Source: Molossus alvarezi
Taxonomy: Eukaryota; Chordata; Mammalia; Chiroptera; Molossidae
Assembly (NCBI GenBank): GCA_037176705.1
Contig: CM073889.1
Span: forward strand, 105,665,890-105,729,889
Length of the DNA: 64,000 nucleotides
Direction of reading: 5' to 3'
Shown: positions 1-11,060 of the stretch, one piece after another
Numbering within the stretch: position 1 is the stretch's first letter
How the letters are laid out: the number at the start of each line of letters is the position of its first letter
Program-made: the position numbers and the translations under genes
The notes under the pieces: model-generated
What the model saw: the letters and a program-made list of their open reading frames with translations, nothing else
What the model was told of the DNA's origin: nothing
Database searches by the model: none

Positions 1-1025
1 GCTCCTGTCTGTCTCCATCCTCACATCTGACTGATGCTCCTCCCTCCTCTTCACCTGCGAGGCCATCCCAGCATCCCGCGATGACAGCAGGCCCACCTGG
101 TGGTCCCAGACTGTCTTTCCAGCTTAAGATGTTCAACCACCGGGCAGAGTCCCTTTCGCCACAGAAGGTAACCTATCCAAAGGTTCCAGAGATGAGGATG
201 CGGACGTCTTCCGGGGGTCGTGCTCTGCCCAGCTCAAGCTGGTTGGAAGGGGCGGGGGAGGACTGAGGGGCGGTCTCAGTGTGAGTATATGGAGGGGATG
301 TGCTCCAAGGCGTCTGAGGGCAATCGTCCAGGCTGCGGCCGGAGAGCAGGGTCTGAGACTCAGAAGGGGTTCTCGGTGAAGGTGGGGATTTCCGGGCCAT
401 CGACAGGAAGTGCAGTGGGCTCCCCCAGTGTGTCCGAGGTTAAGCATCATCAGAGAGGACGGAAACCTGAGCCTAGTGACACCGGCGTCTAAGGCAAGAA
501 GAACAGACAGTTGCAAGGGTGCTGGGCAGAAACAGGTAGAGTTGTGAAGAAACCCGAAAACTGAGGGGGGTCAGATAAGGGGTAAAGAATGACATTAGGT
601 CAGAGGTCACAGACGGGACAGACAGACAGTAGGGAACACGCGCGTGTGGGGTTTTGGCAGCGTGGACATCACAGGTGACCACGGAGAGGTTTCGAGAAAC
701 TTTCAGGAGAGGAAGCCAGATTGCAGGGGGTGACAGGTAAGGAGCAGTGAACTGGGTGATAAAAATAGACAGCAGACCAACTCCTGTAAGATGTTTATGA
801 AATGTTTTAAACATAAGAGGAGTACAGAAAATGATTTAAGGAGCACCCGCTGAACAGCATTTTCAAAGCTTCCCATGTTGCTGCATTTGCTTCCTGTTCT
901 CACAGAACAGTTGACCCTTGAGCAACACAGGTTTGAACTGTGTGGATCACGCATACACAGACCTTTTTTCTTTCAGTAAATACTATAAATGTATTTTCTC
1001 CATAACATTTTCTTTTCTTTAGTTT
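1..1025. other. Intergenic, GC-rich; no gene seen
   Basis: Overlapping frames of 60-130 codons on both strands share no recognisable protein features and look like chance frames in GC-rich DNA. I see no splice-bounded exon and no clear repeat. Confidence 0.6.
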
Positions 1026-1039
1026 AAGAACACAGTATA

Positions 1040-1274
1040 GCCCTGGCCAGTTTGGCTCAGAGGTTAGAGTGTCCACCTGCAGTCCAGAGAGACCCGGGTT
1101 CGGTTCCCACTAAGGGCGCGTACCTCGGTTGCGGTTTGTCCCCGACCCTGGTTGGGTTGTGCGGGTGGCAGCCACTCGATGTGTCCCTTTCACGTCGATG
1201 TTTCTCTCTCTCTCCCTCCCCCCCAACTCTATCTGAACAAAATATGGAAAAGTGTCCTCAGGTGAGGATAAAAA
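1040..1274 (+). mobile_element. Ves-type bat SINE, copy 1
   Basis: A tRNA-derived head has an A-box-like TGGCTCAGAGGTTAGAG and a B box GGGTTCGGTTCCC, followed by the TTTCTCTCTCTC pyrimidine region and a GTGAGGATAAAAA tail. It is flanked by the 14-base duplication AAGAACACAGTATA at 1026-1039 and 1275-1288, which proves retroposition. It belongs to the CAGTCCAGAGAGACCCGGG subtype. Confidence 0.95.
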
Positions 1275-1288
1275 AAGAACACAGTATA

Positions 1289-3364
1289 CAATACATACAA
1301 AATACGTGTTAATTGACAGTTATGGTAAGGTTTCCAGTCAGCAGTAGGCTATGAGTAGTTACATTTTGGGGAGGCTCAAGTCATATGCTGCTTTTTGGCT
1401 GCGTGGGGGATGGGTGCCCCTAACCCTCACGTGTTCAGAATCCGCCGGAATACACTCCAGACACCATGGAAACGCCTTGCTCCCTTCTCTTTGCCCCGCC
1501 CCCGTTTTCCTGCACCAGGGCATCTACCATCCCGAGAGCTTGGGCTCAACCATTCAGTGTTTAATCGCGTTTATAAAAGTACTGCGTGTGTAGTGCACCC
1601 TTTCATGTGTATTGACTATTTGTGTGCTTTTTCCTATGAATTCTGTTTTTCCCCCTATTTTTCTATTGCGTTGTATGTCTTCTTTTATTGGATTTTAAAT
1701 TTTAAAATACATGTCGAATATTACCTACCACTTGATAACGCCTAGGAATGACTGGGGTTCGCTTTGTGGGGGTGGCGGTGCTAAGGGGTGGTCCATGCCC
1801 CTGAGGTTCCAAGGACCAGGGTAGAAAGTGCGACCTCCCTGCCCGAGGCTCCCCATCGCCTGTGGCAGAGATTCCCAGTTCGTCCCCGCGTGTACCTGGG
1901 CCCTACCAGTGTGGCCTGCTCCCTGCTCAGCGATGACACCCACGTGCCAGCTTACCCAGCCCTCTGCCTCTTGTACCATCTCAAGGCCTGCATCTCGGGA
2001 ACCCGTGTCCCGGGGAAACCAGGCCACTGGTCACTCCGCTTTTCACAGTGAACCCATCATTTGTTCCTAATTATGAACGAAGAGGAAATTCTAGATTCTC
2101 ACAATGTGTTCGGGTTCTCCAACTTCAGAGCACCCCCACAGAAACCAAATTCCAAGTGGAGAGCAGAGAAACGGGCCTTTAAAATGAACTCCCAGAGACC
2201 AGCACCGACCGGGCCCGCGGACACACATCTTGTAAAGAAGGAGGGAAGGGACCGCATTCGATGGGTCGTCTGTCTCCCTCCAGGCACTGGCCGTGTTCAC
2301 GCACTATCACCTGCACCGCCCTGTGCACGGGCCCTCGCTCACTTCGGGGAAGTCGCTTTCCAGTTCTTAAACGAGACACGGAGCTCAGAGCCATGAAACC
2401 ATTTCCCTATTTAACCCAAGCGGAGATTTTTCTAAGGCATATCATTTGGAGAACGAATTCCGTCTTTGGAATTTGGTCTTAAACCTTCCTCGTCTAGCGT
2501 TCCACATATCGATTTTTCTGGCGCCATCACACTGAAATCTGATTAGCACCAGATTACAGGAGGGGGCAGCTCTTCGGGGAGCCTCGCACACCGAATCCTC
2601 GGCAGGGGCTCAGCTGATCTCCGGCGTGGGGCTCTGCAAGGAAGCCCGTGAACCGGGACGCTCGGGTGGCAGCCGAGGAGCTAACGTGTGACGAGACGTG
2701 TCCAAGTCTGGAAAGTAGACATCTGCTACTTGGCCTCGGGAGTGAAACAATCCAATAATTACAGTCCTTGGTGCTTTTTTCTACCTCAAGAAACATTTTG
2801 CTACTAACTAGCAATTTCCAAAAATATGGCTCAAGCAACACGTCTCCTATCTCTCGGTGGAGCAGAGGGTGTGAGCTCTAAGAGGCAGGGGCTCGTTATC
2901 TTGGGGTTCTGGCAAGGTGCTGCTGAGGACAGCCTCTAATTGGGGGAGCATGTGGGGTGATATCTAGGGCTGCGGCTCTGAAACCACCTTGCAGGGGAAG
3001 CCGAGGCCCCATTTCCAAGGCTCTAGTTAGGACAAATGGCAAAGGTGCCCCCGTGGGTAGGGGCAGCGACCCGTGGGGAAGGACAGTGAGGGAAAAGCTT
3101 GGCATGTTCATACCCCTTTCAGGGAGCTCGGGTTTTGCTTTCCATTTTCCAGAGATCCCAGGTTTTTGGAGTCAGTTCAGGGAGAAAGACAAGAATTCCA
3201 GGTGGCCAGCCCACTCATCACTATATAAGTAGCAGGTAGCCAGGTGTGGGGACTAGAAACGCTGCCGTCACTCACGCACCCTGGGACCCCGCCAAGGCAA
3301 GTAACCTCTTTGCTTAAATCAGAGGGAAAGGAACGTTAAAAATGCAACTGCGCTCACCTCGGCC
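1289..3364. other. Intergenic between SINE copy 1 and the CpG-rich patch; no gene seen
   Basis: Mixed-composition sequence with only short unconvincing frames. A GC-rich part at 1.75-2.05 kb supports frames on both strands without protein-like character. Confidence 0.55.
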
Positions 3365-3809
3365 TCGGGCTGGAAACCGCTTGTGGGTGCTTCTCGGGTC
3401 ATCGCAGCCCGAGCTCTCGTGATTTCACGACCGTGGGCCCGACAGCCGTGGTTCGCCAGGGCCAGCGAGCACGGGAGTCAGCCTGAGCCCACTGAGACCT
3501 CGCATCCGGGCAGCGGCCCCCTGACCAAGGCCTGTCCCCGCGCTCCCCGGACCCGCCACGTGGAGACAAGGAGACGGGGCCATCTTCCCACGCGCGCGGG
3601 GAGCGCCGTCCCTGGCTGCTTAGTCTCGGGACACATTTGAACCGACTCACTGCGCACTGAGTTGCGTGAACACGTCCCAGGGCGCGCCGCACCGCACGGG
3701 GAGTTAAGGGACGTGATCCCCGAACCTCGGCTTGTCTGTGGGCCCCTCTTGCCCGCGCCTGTGCCTGTCCCCCGACCGTCGTTCGCCAGCTCGCTCGGAC
3801 AGTCATCCT
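3365..3809. promoter_or_regulatory. CpG-rich patch (possible small CpG island)
   Basis: CpG is far denser here than in neighbouring DNA, with clusters such as CACGCGCGCGGGGAGCGCCG near 3590 and CGCGCCGCACCGCACGGGG near 3680. The patch ends abruptly at the hAT MITE. It is about 10.7 kb beyond the TCF4 3' end. No TATA box or exon was identified, so whether it is a promoter, a degraded island or simply GC-rich DNA is open. Confidence 0.55.
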
Positions 3810-3997
3810 CAGTGGTTCCCAACCTTCCCAATGCCGCCCCCTTTAATACATTCCCACGTGGCGGGGACCCCCAGCCACAAGATTATTTTCGTCGCTGCTT
3901 CATAACTGTAATTTCACTACTGTTATGTCTTAGGCGACCCCTGTGAAAGGGTCGTTGGAGCCCCAAAGGGGTGTGACCCACAGGTTGAGAACCACAG
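3810..3997 (+). mobile_element. hAT MITE, SPIN/URR1-like
   Basis: About 188 bases open with CAGTGGTTCCCAACCTTCCC and close with the near-inverted CACAGGTTGAGAACCACAG. Internal words CTTCATAACTGTAATTT and TAGGCGACCCCTGTGAAAGG match my recollection of the rodent URR1/SPIN non-autonomous hAT family. No clear 8-base target duplication remains (GTCATCCT against CAAGAAAG), so the ends may be mutated or my limits off by a few bases. It encodes nothing. Confidence 0.72.
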
Positions 3998-4340
3998 CAA
4001 GAAAGGTGAAGGGTCACCCTGGTCACACCTTCCCTGGGTGCATGGCCCCGAGTGTGAGAACCCGCAGGGCTTACGCGGGGGAGGGAGAGGGGAGGATGCG
4101 GGGCTCCGGGGAGCGTCCCTGGGGCAGACGCAGGGGTGTCAGAAATAATGCCCAAGGCTCCTAGCCAGGCTTTGCACCTTTTATTTAGTTATTTAGAATT
4201 AGAATGCATGGCAGAGATGGTTGTCATGGGGATACTTTTATTGGAATTAAAAAATAAAAATCAATTTTTTTTTTCTGAAGGTAGGTTTGGTTTGCCTGAT
4301 GGGATTTTATGATAAAAAGTAGGTTTTATTAGCTGACATG

Positions 4341-4342
<2 letters not shown>

Positions 4343-4378
<36 letters not shown>
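4343..4378. repeat. (GT)18 microsatellite
   Basis: Uninterrupted GT dinucleotides over 36 bases; likely polymorphic and able to adopt Z-DNA. Confidence 0.97.
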
Positions 4379-4379
<1 letters not shown>

Positions 4380-4825
4380 GAGCCTCAGAGTCTTACAGAA
4401 ACATACATAAAGCATTTTTTAAATAAGAGCGTTTTTTGCATCAACCAAATTATATTGGCTAAGGTGTATTAAAATGAACACTTATTTCCTTTTCCCGACT
4501 TGTTCTGAGAACACGCCAGGCACCCAAGTGGCGCAGTCGCAGGTACCACTACGGAGAGTTGCTCCGTGAGACTTTGTGAAACCTTGTTGGTCCGTATTCC
4601 CCAGAATCGAACAAAGTGAGGCCTCTGACAACCAGGTGAGAGACTGCTCACGAATCGGGCCGCTTCCCGTTCTGAGCTCTTCTCCGGGAGGGGGACCTAA
4701 TCGCCGGCAGCTGAGAGAGGACTAGGCGTTCTTTTTGGCCAGAACTGACCACCCCCGGTAACTTCAGAGACGGAGAAACGCTGCTGCCACGCAGTTCCTT
4801 CCAGACTGTTAACGTGAAAGCTCCC

Positions 4826-4885
4826 GGTGCACACGACGGTGCACACGACGGTGCACACGACAGTGCACACGACGGCGCCCACGAC
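4826..4885. repeat. 12-base minisatellite, five units
   Basis: Three perfect units of GGTGCACACGAC are followed by two variants (AGTGCACACGAC and GGCGCCCACGAC). The unit is a multiple of three, so translated frames across it show four-residue repeats such as CTVV or TVHT; these are an effect of the repeat and not evidence of a protein. Confidence 0.93.
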
Positions 4886-6929
4886 CGCAAAGCCAAACTC
4901 GAGATCACGTTGGGCTGAACGCTTACTAGTAAAGCCATCAGCCTTATTCATTCACACACAGAAGACACTTTGGGGGAAGGGGGCCTCCACCTATTTTATT
5001 CAGAGATGCATCCCCATTGATTTTATTTTTTACCTTACATGTCTAATAATTATTTGTCAATATTTTTACTGTGTTTATGATATTTTGCTTAGTTGTGCAC
5101 TGATAGCAATTGTCATTATAGCTCAATTCAGAATAATTTTATTAAACTATTAGAGCATTCTGGTGACAAGAAATAAAAATAAACTTCAATTGTATACATA
5201 TTTTTGACGCACATGTGTTTGGCAGGGTGATAAATAGACTTGGAAGTATAAAAAAATATGTTCCATTAGGTAAAAGTTATGCAGCAGAAGTTGAATGGAA
5301 ATCTAGGTTTCAGGAGGAAAAACCTGGTGTAGAATCACCTTCTGTTAAATAAGAGCTTGTTGAACATTTTCTAAAGAGATGGTGTTGGGTATTCAGTTGC
5401 TATCGCATTTAAATTTCAATAGATTCACTTAAAAGACTGATGAAATGGTGTTCTTTCAAAATGCCTGTATTTCCAATATATCAGAATTTTTATGCTTGTG
5501 AACCACTGTAAGCCTGGGATGGGAACTGAGGGGCTCGCAGACGACTCTGCCCCGTCGGCTTTCGCTCTGACCGCAGGAGTCAGCAGCCGCCCCCCAGGCA
5601 GGCCCTGCTGGCTCTGGGAACGTCGGGCCAGCAGCGGCCGCCACCAGGAGAACCAGGAGGGAGGAAGAAAGGCTGTTTTTGGGCGCGAGGAAAACATATT
5701 TCTTCCAAAAAGTGGGACTTCAGCTTAAATCCAGACCCTCAAGCATGGTTTTTCAAAATCTCCTCACCCCATCTGCACGGAATCGGTGAGTTTTGGGGGA
5801 CACGTGCGTTTTACATGAAGACGGCGTAGCAGCCTCCTGAGAGCGAAGCAGGGCCCAGTTGGAACCAGTGTGCTCCACACAGGGCACGTGACGGGCTGGT
5901 GACGGGCTGGGAAGCTTCCAGAGCTGATGCCGGCCCTTGGCTGCCCAGTCTCCACCCTCCCTCCATCTGCTGCTGGGATGGGGACGTGCCAGCCGGAGCC
6001 TGGCAGCCACGACAGCACCTGGGACTGGGCACAGCGGGCATAAGAGCAGAGGAACCAGCGTCCCCAACGTGGTGGCCGTGTCCTACCAGCCCCAGACTGC
6101 CCCGCGAGAGAAGTACACTGTTTCCTAAGCCACTGTTGTTCACTGACTCTGCTACTCACAGTCGGATGAACTAACCGGCGGACCATCAGCGGACCGTCGC
6201 CGCTGACCTGGCCCCGGGCTCCCTTAGACGGACGCGCATCTCTCGCTGGGTCCCGTGGGCGGGGTAGGTAGGAGCTGCCCTCATCAAGGGCCGCCTCGAA
6301 CCCTGCTCAGGTGGAGAATGTGCTCATTCACCGCTAAGACACCAGCGCCCCCTGCTCACCCACGTGACTTCCCGTTCAGTCTGGCAGCCGTACCTGTTGC
6401 CCCTCCACCTGGGCGGGGTGACCCCTCCGGCCTGTGGGCACAGGACTGAACAGCGGGGCGCTCAGCCCCGGCTGCATGTTAGCATTCACAGGGGGCCTGA
6501 CCCCCGGCCGGCCGCCCCACCGGGCAGGTGCAGTTAGAAGGGAGGAGGTGGGAGGAGGGGACTGTCGATCTTCTCAGCTGGCTCTATGTACAGCCCAGCT
6601 AAGAACCACCGTCTTGCGGGGAAGCCTTTCTTAAATCCTCACAGCACTGCAAACCCACACGGTGGATGTAGTGAGCTACTTTCACTACATTTTGGGAAAA
6701 GACTTACAGTGGCACCGAACAGGCAGGTTACCTGTTGACACATCGCGCCTGCCTGGGAGAAGCTTCATGGGAAGAGTCTCTTGGCCTCATAGCACACTCT
6801 CCTGTTAGCAGGTGCATCTCGTCTTCTTTCCTGGGGCTCTGTAGCCAATTACCACGGACCTGGTGACTTAATATAAACCTGTATCTTTCAGTCAGAAGTC
6901 TGAAGTCAAGGTGTTGCCTAGGCTGTAGC

Positions 6930-7190
6930 ACCCAGTTATTAAACACGAATATAGGTGATGCTGTGAAGATATTTGTAGATGTGATTAATATCTACAATTG
7001 GTGGACGTTAAATAAAAGATTACCCTTGATGATTTGGTTGGGTCTCATCCAATCACTTGAATGGACTCTAAGAGGAAAAACCGAGGTTTTCCAGAGAGGA
7101 AGAAATTCTTCCTCTAGACGGAAGCATCAGCCCCTGCCTGGGTTCCCAGCCCGCTGGCTCCCGCTGGGGGCCTTGGACAGGCCGGGGTGA
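6930..7190 (+). mobile_element. ERVL-MaLR LTR fragment (MLT1-like)
   Basis: The words GATATTTGTAGATGTGATTA, GGTTGGGTCTCATCCAATCA and GCATCAGCCCCTGCCTGGGT, in this order, are typical of old MaLR LTRs of MLT1/MST type as I remember them. It is diverged and no internal retroviral sequence accompanies it. The sequence at 6730-6929 resembles another old repeat but I could not name it. Confidence 0.6.
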
Positions 7191-7499
7191 CTGGCCCTCC
7201 CTGCCGCTGCCACCGGCAGATTCAGGAGCTCACAGCCTCGGCTTCTTCAGAATGTCCCCGCCCTGCGAGGCCCTGTCCTACGTTGGGGATCCCGCTCCTT
7301 TCCAATCAATGCCCGGACTTTAACAAAAGAGACTCTGGTTGGAAATTGTCTGCTTTGTAATTCAGACACCTGCAGGATTGGTCGTTTGTTTGTTTTCCCA
7401 ATGAAATCAGGCAGTTCTTGGGGAAATAATTTCCTTCGGGCAAGAAGGAGCATGAGACACCTCATGCACACATTGAGCTGCCATTTAAAGCCCTTAGTT

Positions 7500-7747
7500 C
7501 GCCCAGCCAGTGTGGCTCAGTGGTTGAGCGTCGACCCAGGCACCAAGAGGTCAAGGTCGCCGGTTCGATTCCGGGTCAGGGCACATGCCCAGGTTGTGGG
7601 CCCCATCCCCAGTGGGGGGCATGCAGGCGGCGGCTGATTGCTGTTCTCTCTCATCGATGTTTCTATCTCTCTCTACTTTCTCCTTCCTTTCTTTAAATAT
7701 CAATAAAGGAAAAAAAATTTTTTTTTAAGTTAAAAAAATAAATAAAT
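7500..7747 (+). mobile_element. Ves-type bat SINE, copy 2
   Basis: The head reads CAGTGTGGCTCAGTGGTTGA with B box CGGTTCGATTCCGGG, then a CT-rich body and an A-rich tail. The 13-base target duplication AAAGCCCTTAGTT lies at 7487-7499 and 7748-7760. It is of the GTCGACCCAGGCACCAAGAG subtype, different from copy 1. Confidence 0.95.
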
Positions 7748-8884
7748 AAAGCCCTTAGTTTATCATTTTCTTTTTCCCTTTTTCTCTAGCACAGTTAGAA
7801 ACAACCAACCACACCCCTTATATTGCTTATGTTAATTAATGTCTGCCAGCAACTACTAGTCACCCAGGGCGCGCCTGCCATTGGCTCCTGGTGAAGTATC
7901 TACAAGAGACCATTTGAGTCACTATCTTGCCTCTGCCGGCGCTTCTTGCGGGAAACAGGCTCGTTAAAGCCTTTACATCAATCTGATCACAGAATCATTT
8001 CCCTTAAATGCAGAACCAGTTCACAGAGCTCATTATTAATACCCGTTTCTCTGGAACAGTCCCGGGGGAGCTGGGTAAGCCACTCTGTAAAGCCATCAGT
8101 GTGCTGAGTCTGCGGCTTCCCACCTTCCTGTCCTGTCTTCCTGGGCCAGAGCAAGACCAGCTGGAGGAGTGTTCGTCATGAGCGGGAGTTAGGGTAGTGA
8201 ACCCGGAGTGGGCTCCTGTCTCTGACTTTGATGCTGTAGGAGGCCTTCCTCACCGAGCCCATGGAGAAAGGGGCTTCTGAAATGCAGGCCTGATCCGCTC
8301 ATTTCTCCACGAAGACCCCTGCCCGCCTCCTCCCGCCCCATCTACACCTTGTTCCTCCCGTTGTTTGGAGTTGCCTGGGGCTCCAAGAATGGATTCGCAG
8401 CATCACGCTGGACCTTCCGTTGTCTTTTATTTTCCCTAGATTGTCAGCTTCCTAGGGGAGGGTCATATCCTGATCGCTTGCCCGCCAGCCCTTACCTACT
8501 CAGCACGTGCTCACCAGAAGTGGGAGCAATGAATCAGCATTCCGTCTGTCTGCTCACAGGCTGCCGTGACCTTTCAAAGTAGGATGAGAACAGGGCACCA
8601 AGTTAAACACTTCTCTCTGCAAGTTTCCTGGGTACATGGGGAGGAACCCTGCTTCTCCAGGCTGTTCCCTTCGCTCCCTGGCCTCGGGCACTTTCTGCTC
8701 TGGGTGCTGCCGAAGGGAAAGTGACCACATCTGTGTTACCACGTGCTGGCTCAGGGGGCTTGGTCAGCTCCATGCTCTTCTGGCAGAGCGTGTGCCTGGG
8801 ACCTCTGCTGTCTACTCTTCCCCGTGGCCTAGGGCACTGCCGGCAGAGCTGGGTGCTGATTCTCTGCACTTACATCCAGTCTTA

Positions 8885-8995
8885 GTCACCGAGGGGACGT
8901 GTGATCTTAGCGACGTCATATGATGTCTCTGGGCCTTGTTTCTCTGAAAACCTCATCGAGTTGTTGGGAAAATAGCTTATTGATTATAACATGTA
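8885..8995 (+). mobile_element. MIR SINE fragment
   Basis: GTCTCTGGGCCTTGTTTCTC and CTCATCGAGTTGTTGGGAAA match the MIR 3' half pattern. Diverged. Confidence 0.5.
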
Positions 8996-9034
8996 CATCA
9001 CATGGCAAAGTTTTGACTCATTTCAGGAGCAGAA

Positions 9035-9185
9035 GTCAGGTGACCTGGTTTTCACTCTGACACATCTGCCATTTACCTAATGACTCCCCCAAGCCTCAAT
9101 GTCTTCAGCTGTGACACGGGACTAATAATACCCAGCTGAAAGAATTGTCTAGATTAAATAAAATAAAACAGAAAGTGGCTTCAGA
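9035..9185 (+). mobile_element. MIR SINE fragment
   Basis: GTCAGGTGACCTGGTTTTCA, CCCCCAAGCCTCAATGTCTT and GGGACTAATAATACCCAGCT follow MIR order. It lies right after another MIR-like piece at 8885-8995. Confidence 0.6.
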
Positions 9186-10130
9186 GAAGAGAGATGTTAT
9201 CTTTTACTATTCTTTACTATTTAGTTCATTGAGATATACATTTTTTTCCTGGTTTTTGTTTTTTTTTTAAATTTTATTTTGTTACAGATGTTTCTCCTTT
9301 TTTACCCCATTGACACCCTCCTCCCCATTCCCCCAAAGATAGATGATTTTTGGCATGTGTGGTGGTCTAAAATAAATGCTCAAAAAATTCCAGTTGTTTC
9401 TCTTTTCATGTGTAGTTGTTTGTAGGCTTTATGTCTGTAAGGGATTTGAAGGTTCTTGTGGGGAAAAGTTTGCTTTCTTCCTGGTCCCAACACGCTGCTT
9501 TTGTTCTGTGATCTGTGAGCCCCAGATGTTATTAAACTGTTTGCTTTTTCAGTGGATGGGGATCCAGACGATGGAAATGATGTGTTTCCACTGAAGATGA
9601 AGAGAAGGGCCCGGGATGAGCCCGGGCTCAGAAACGGCAGCCCCCTGGGGTGCTCGCTGTCTGGTGGGAGGTGCGGACGCTGGGCAGAGCAGGGGCGCAT
9701 TGCTAGGGAGGGTGGTGGTGGGTGGCTGTCCCACAAGCAGAGCCATATTCCGAATTAGAAGGGACATCAGGTGACATGTCCATGGGCCTTGGCGGCAGTC
9801 AGCCTTTGCCCCTGATGGCTTTGCCCTGGTCCTCCACTGACCACGCCTCGGAGCCTTGCTCGCTCTCCTAAGGTGTGGAGAACCCCCATTTCCTAGGTTT
9901 GCCGTGAGGCTTAATACACACCCGTGGAAACACCATCACTCTGTACACAGAACTGTCAGGCTGGGCCTCTGCTTGAGCACATTCCTTACAAGGTAGATCC
10001 TCCTGGTAGATGTTTCTAACGCTTGCCCGGTAGGTGTTCCACTCAATTCGAGAGAAAAAGGAAAGTCGCAGTAGATTCGGGGAAGATGGCAGCATGCTCT
10101 GGAGACCCTTCCTGCCGACGAGGAAGGGGC

Positions 10131-10142
10131 GGGGGGGGGGGG
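10131..10142. repeat. G12 homopolymer
   Basis: Twelve consecutive G within a purine-rich context (AAGGGGC before, GGCGAGGG after). It could form G-quadruplex structures. Confidence 0.9.
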
Positions 10143-11060
10143 CGAGGGTTTGCAAACACGGGCCTGGAGCCTGGATGCATAAACACTTACACGTCCTTCA
10201 GCCTCTGCACGTGAGTTTCCTACGTGTCGGTCCATCCTGGGTGAAGCAGGCCGCGTTCGCTGCCCTGCTGGCTCCAAGTCGTCGGTCCTAGCCCGTCTCG
10301 CAGGTGGAGGGCACGAGGGAGGTTAAGTGGCTTGGTCGGCGGCACCTGTCTCATGAAGGGCGTCAGGAGGCTAGGGCCCCGGCCAGCCCGCTTACACTGT
10401 GCGTGTGCGAAAGGAAACTTTGCTCCCCTTCATGGTACTAATGGTTGTCAGTGGGATCTCAAAAGCCTTTAGAACAGGGCTTGGTAGAAATGAGTCAACC
10501 ACAGGGTAGCCTCTGCACGGCCTCATCCACAGGGTACGTTCCTCCAGGTGTCCTTTGCTTACCCGACTCTGCGTCCCCTCCTGACACACTGTGGACTCTG
10601 AGCCCACACCTCTCACCAGCTGGCGTGCCCTGGACCCCACACCACACCTTTTCCACCCCTACAGCCATTCACCTCCTTCATGAAGGCTTCCCCCGGGGCA
10701 TCCTGTCCCTCCCGCAGCCTGGGGTGGCACCCCACATTCCCCCGGGCAGCCCTTCCCCACAGACTTCACTGGACCGCTCAGCCCCCCTGGGTTATATGTG
10801 TCGTCTCGGTCACTTGCACGTGCCCTTGGGTTGTGGGCTTCTGGAGGGCAGAGTGGCAAAGGGCTCTCGGGCAGGGACTGCGGATGCCAGAGCAGGGGAC
10901 TGGAGGACCCGCTGTGCTGCGGCCACCCTCGCCCGCGGCACGCGTGCAGCTCGGCCTCGGGGCCCCGCAGGCCCTTCGGGCTGAAGGGAAGGGACCACGG
11001 CCTCCACAGCCCCTCGGCCACAGGGCCCTGAGCAACTCTGTGGACCAATAAAGGTCGGCT

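Larger units (their letters stand above)
3998..6929. other. Intergenic: microsatellite, minisatellite, otherwise unique
   Basis: Apart from the (GT)n tract at 4343-4378 and the 12-base minisatellite at 4826-4885, the sequence alternates between AT-rich (4.2-4.5 and 5.0-5.5 kb) and GC-rich (5.5-6.6 kb) parts. No gene is supported. Confidence 0.55.
7761..11060. other. Intergenic, GC-rich toward the right; MIR pieces only
   Basis: Two MIR pieces (8.9-9.2 kb) and a T-rich stretch near 9245-9320 that may be a LINE scrap. A G12 run lies at 10131-10142. Frames of up to 179 codons at 10.4-11.1 kb overlap on several frames and both strands, as expected for GC-rich non-coding DNA. Confidence 0.55.

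Noticed and set aside
1040..1130. tRNA-like A and B boxes, possible tRNA gene
   Set aside because: They belong to a SINE with target-site duplications, a CT-rich body and an A-rich tail. The same applies to the other ten copies; none is a functional tRNA gene.
3802..4005. Eight-base target duplication for the hAT MITE
   Set aside because: GTCATCCT before and CAAGAAAG after do not match, so I do not claim one.
4826..4950. Repeated-peptide protein (CTVVCTVV or TVHTTVHT)
   Set aside because: Direct translation of a 12-base minisatellite; no start context, splice site or homologue.
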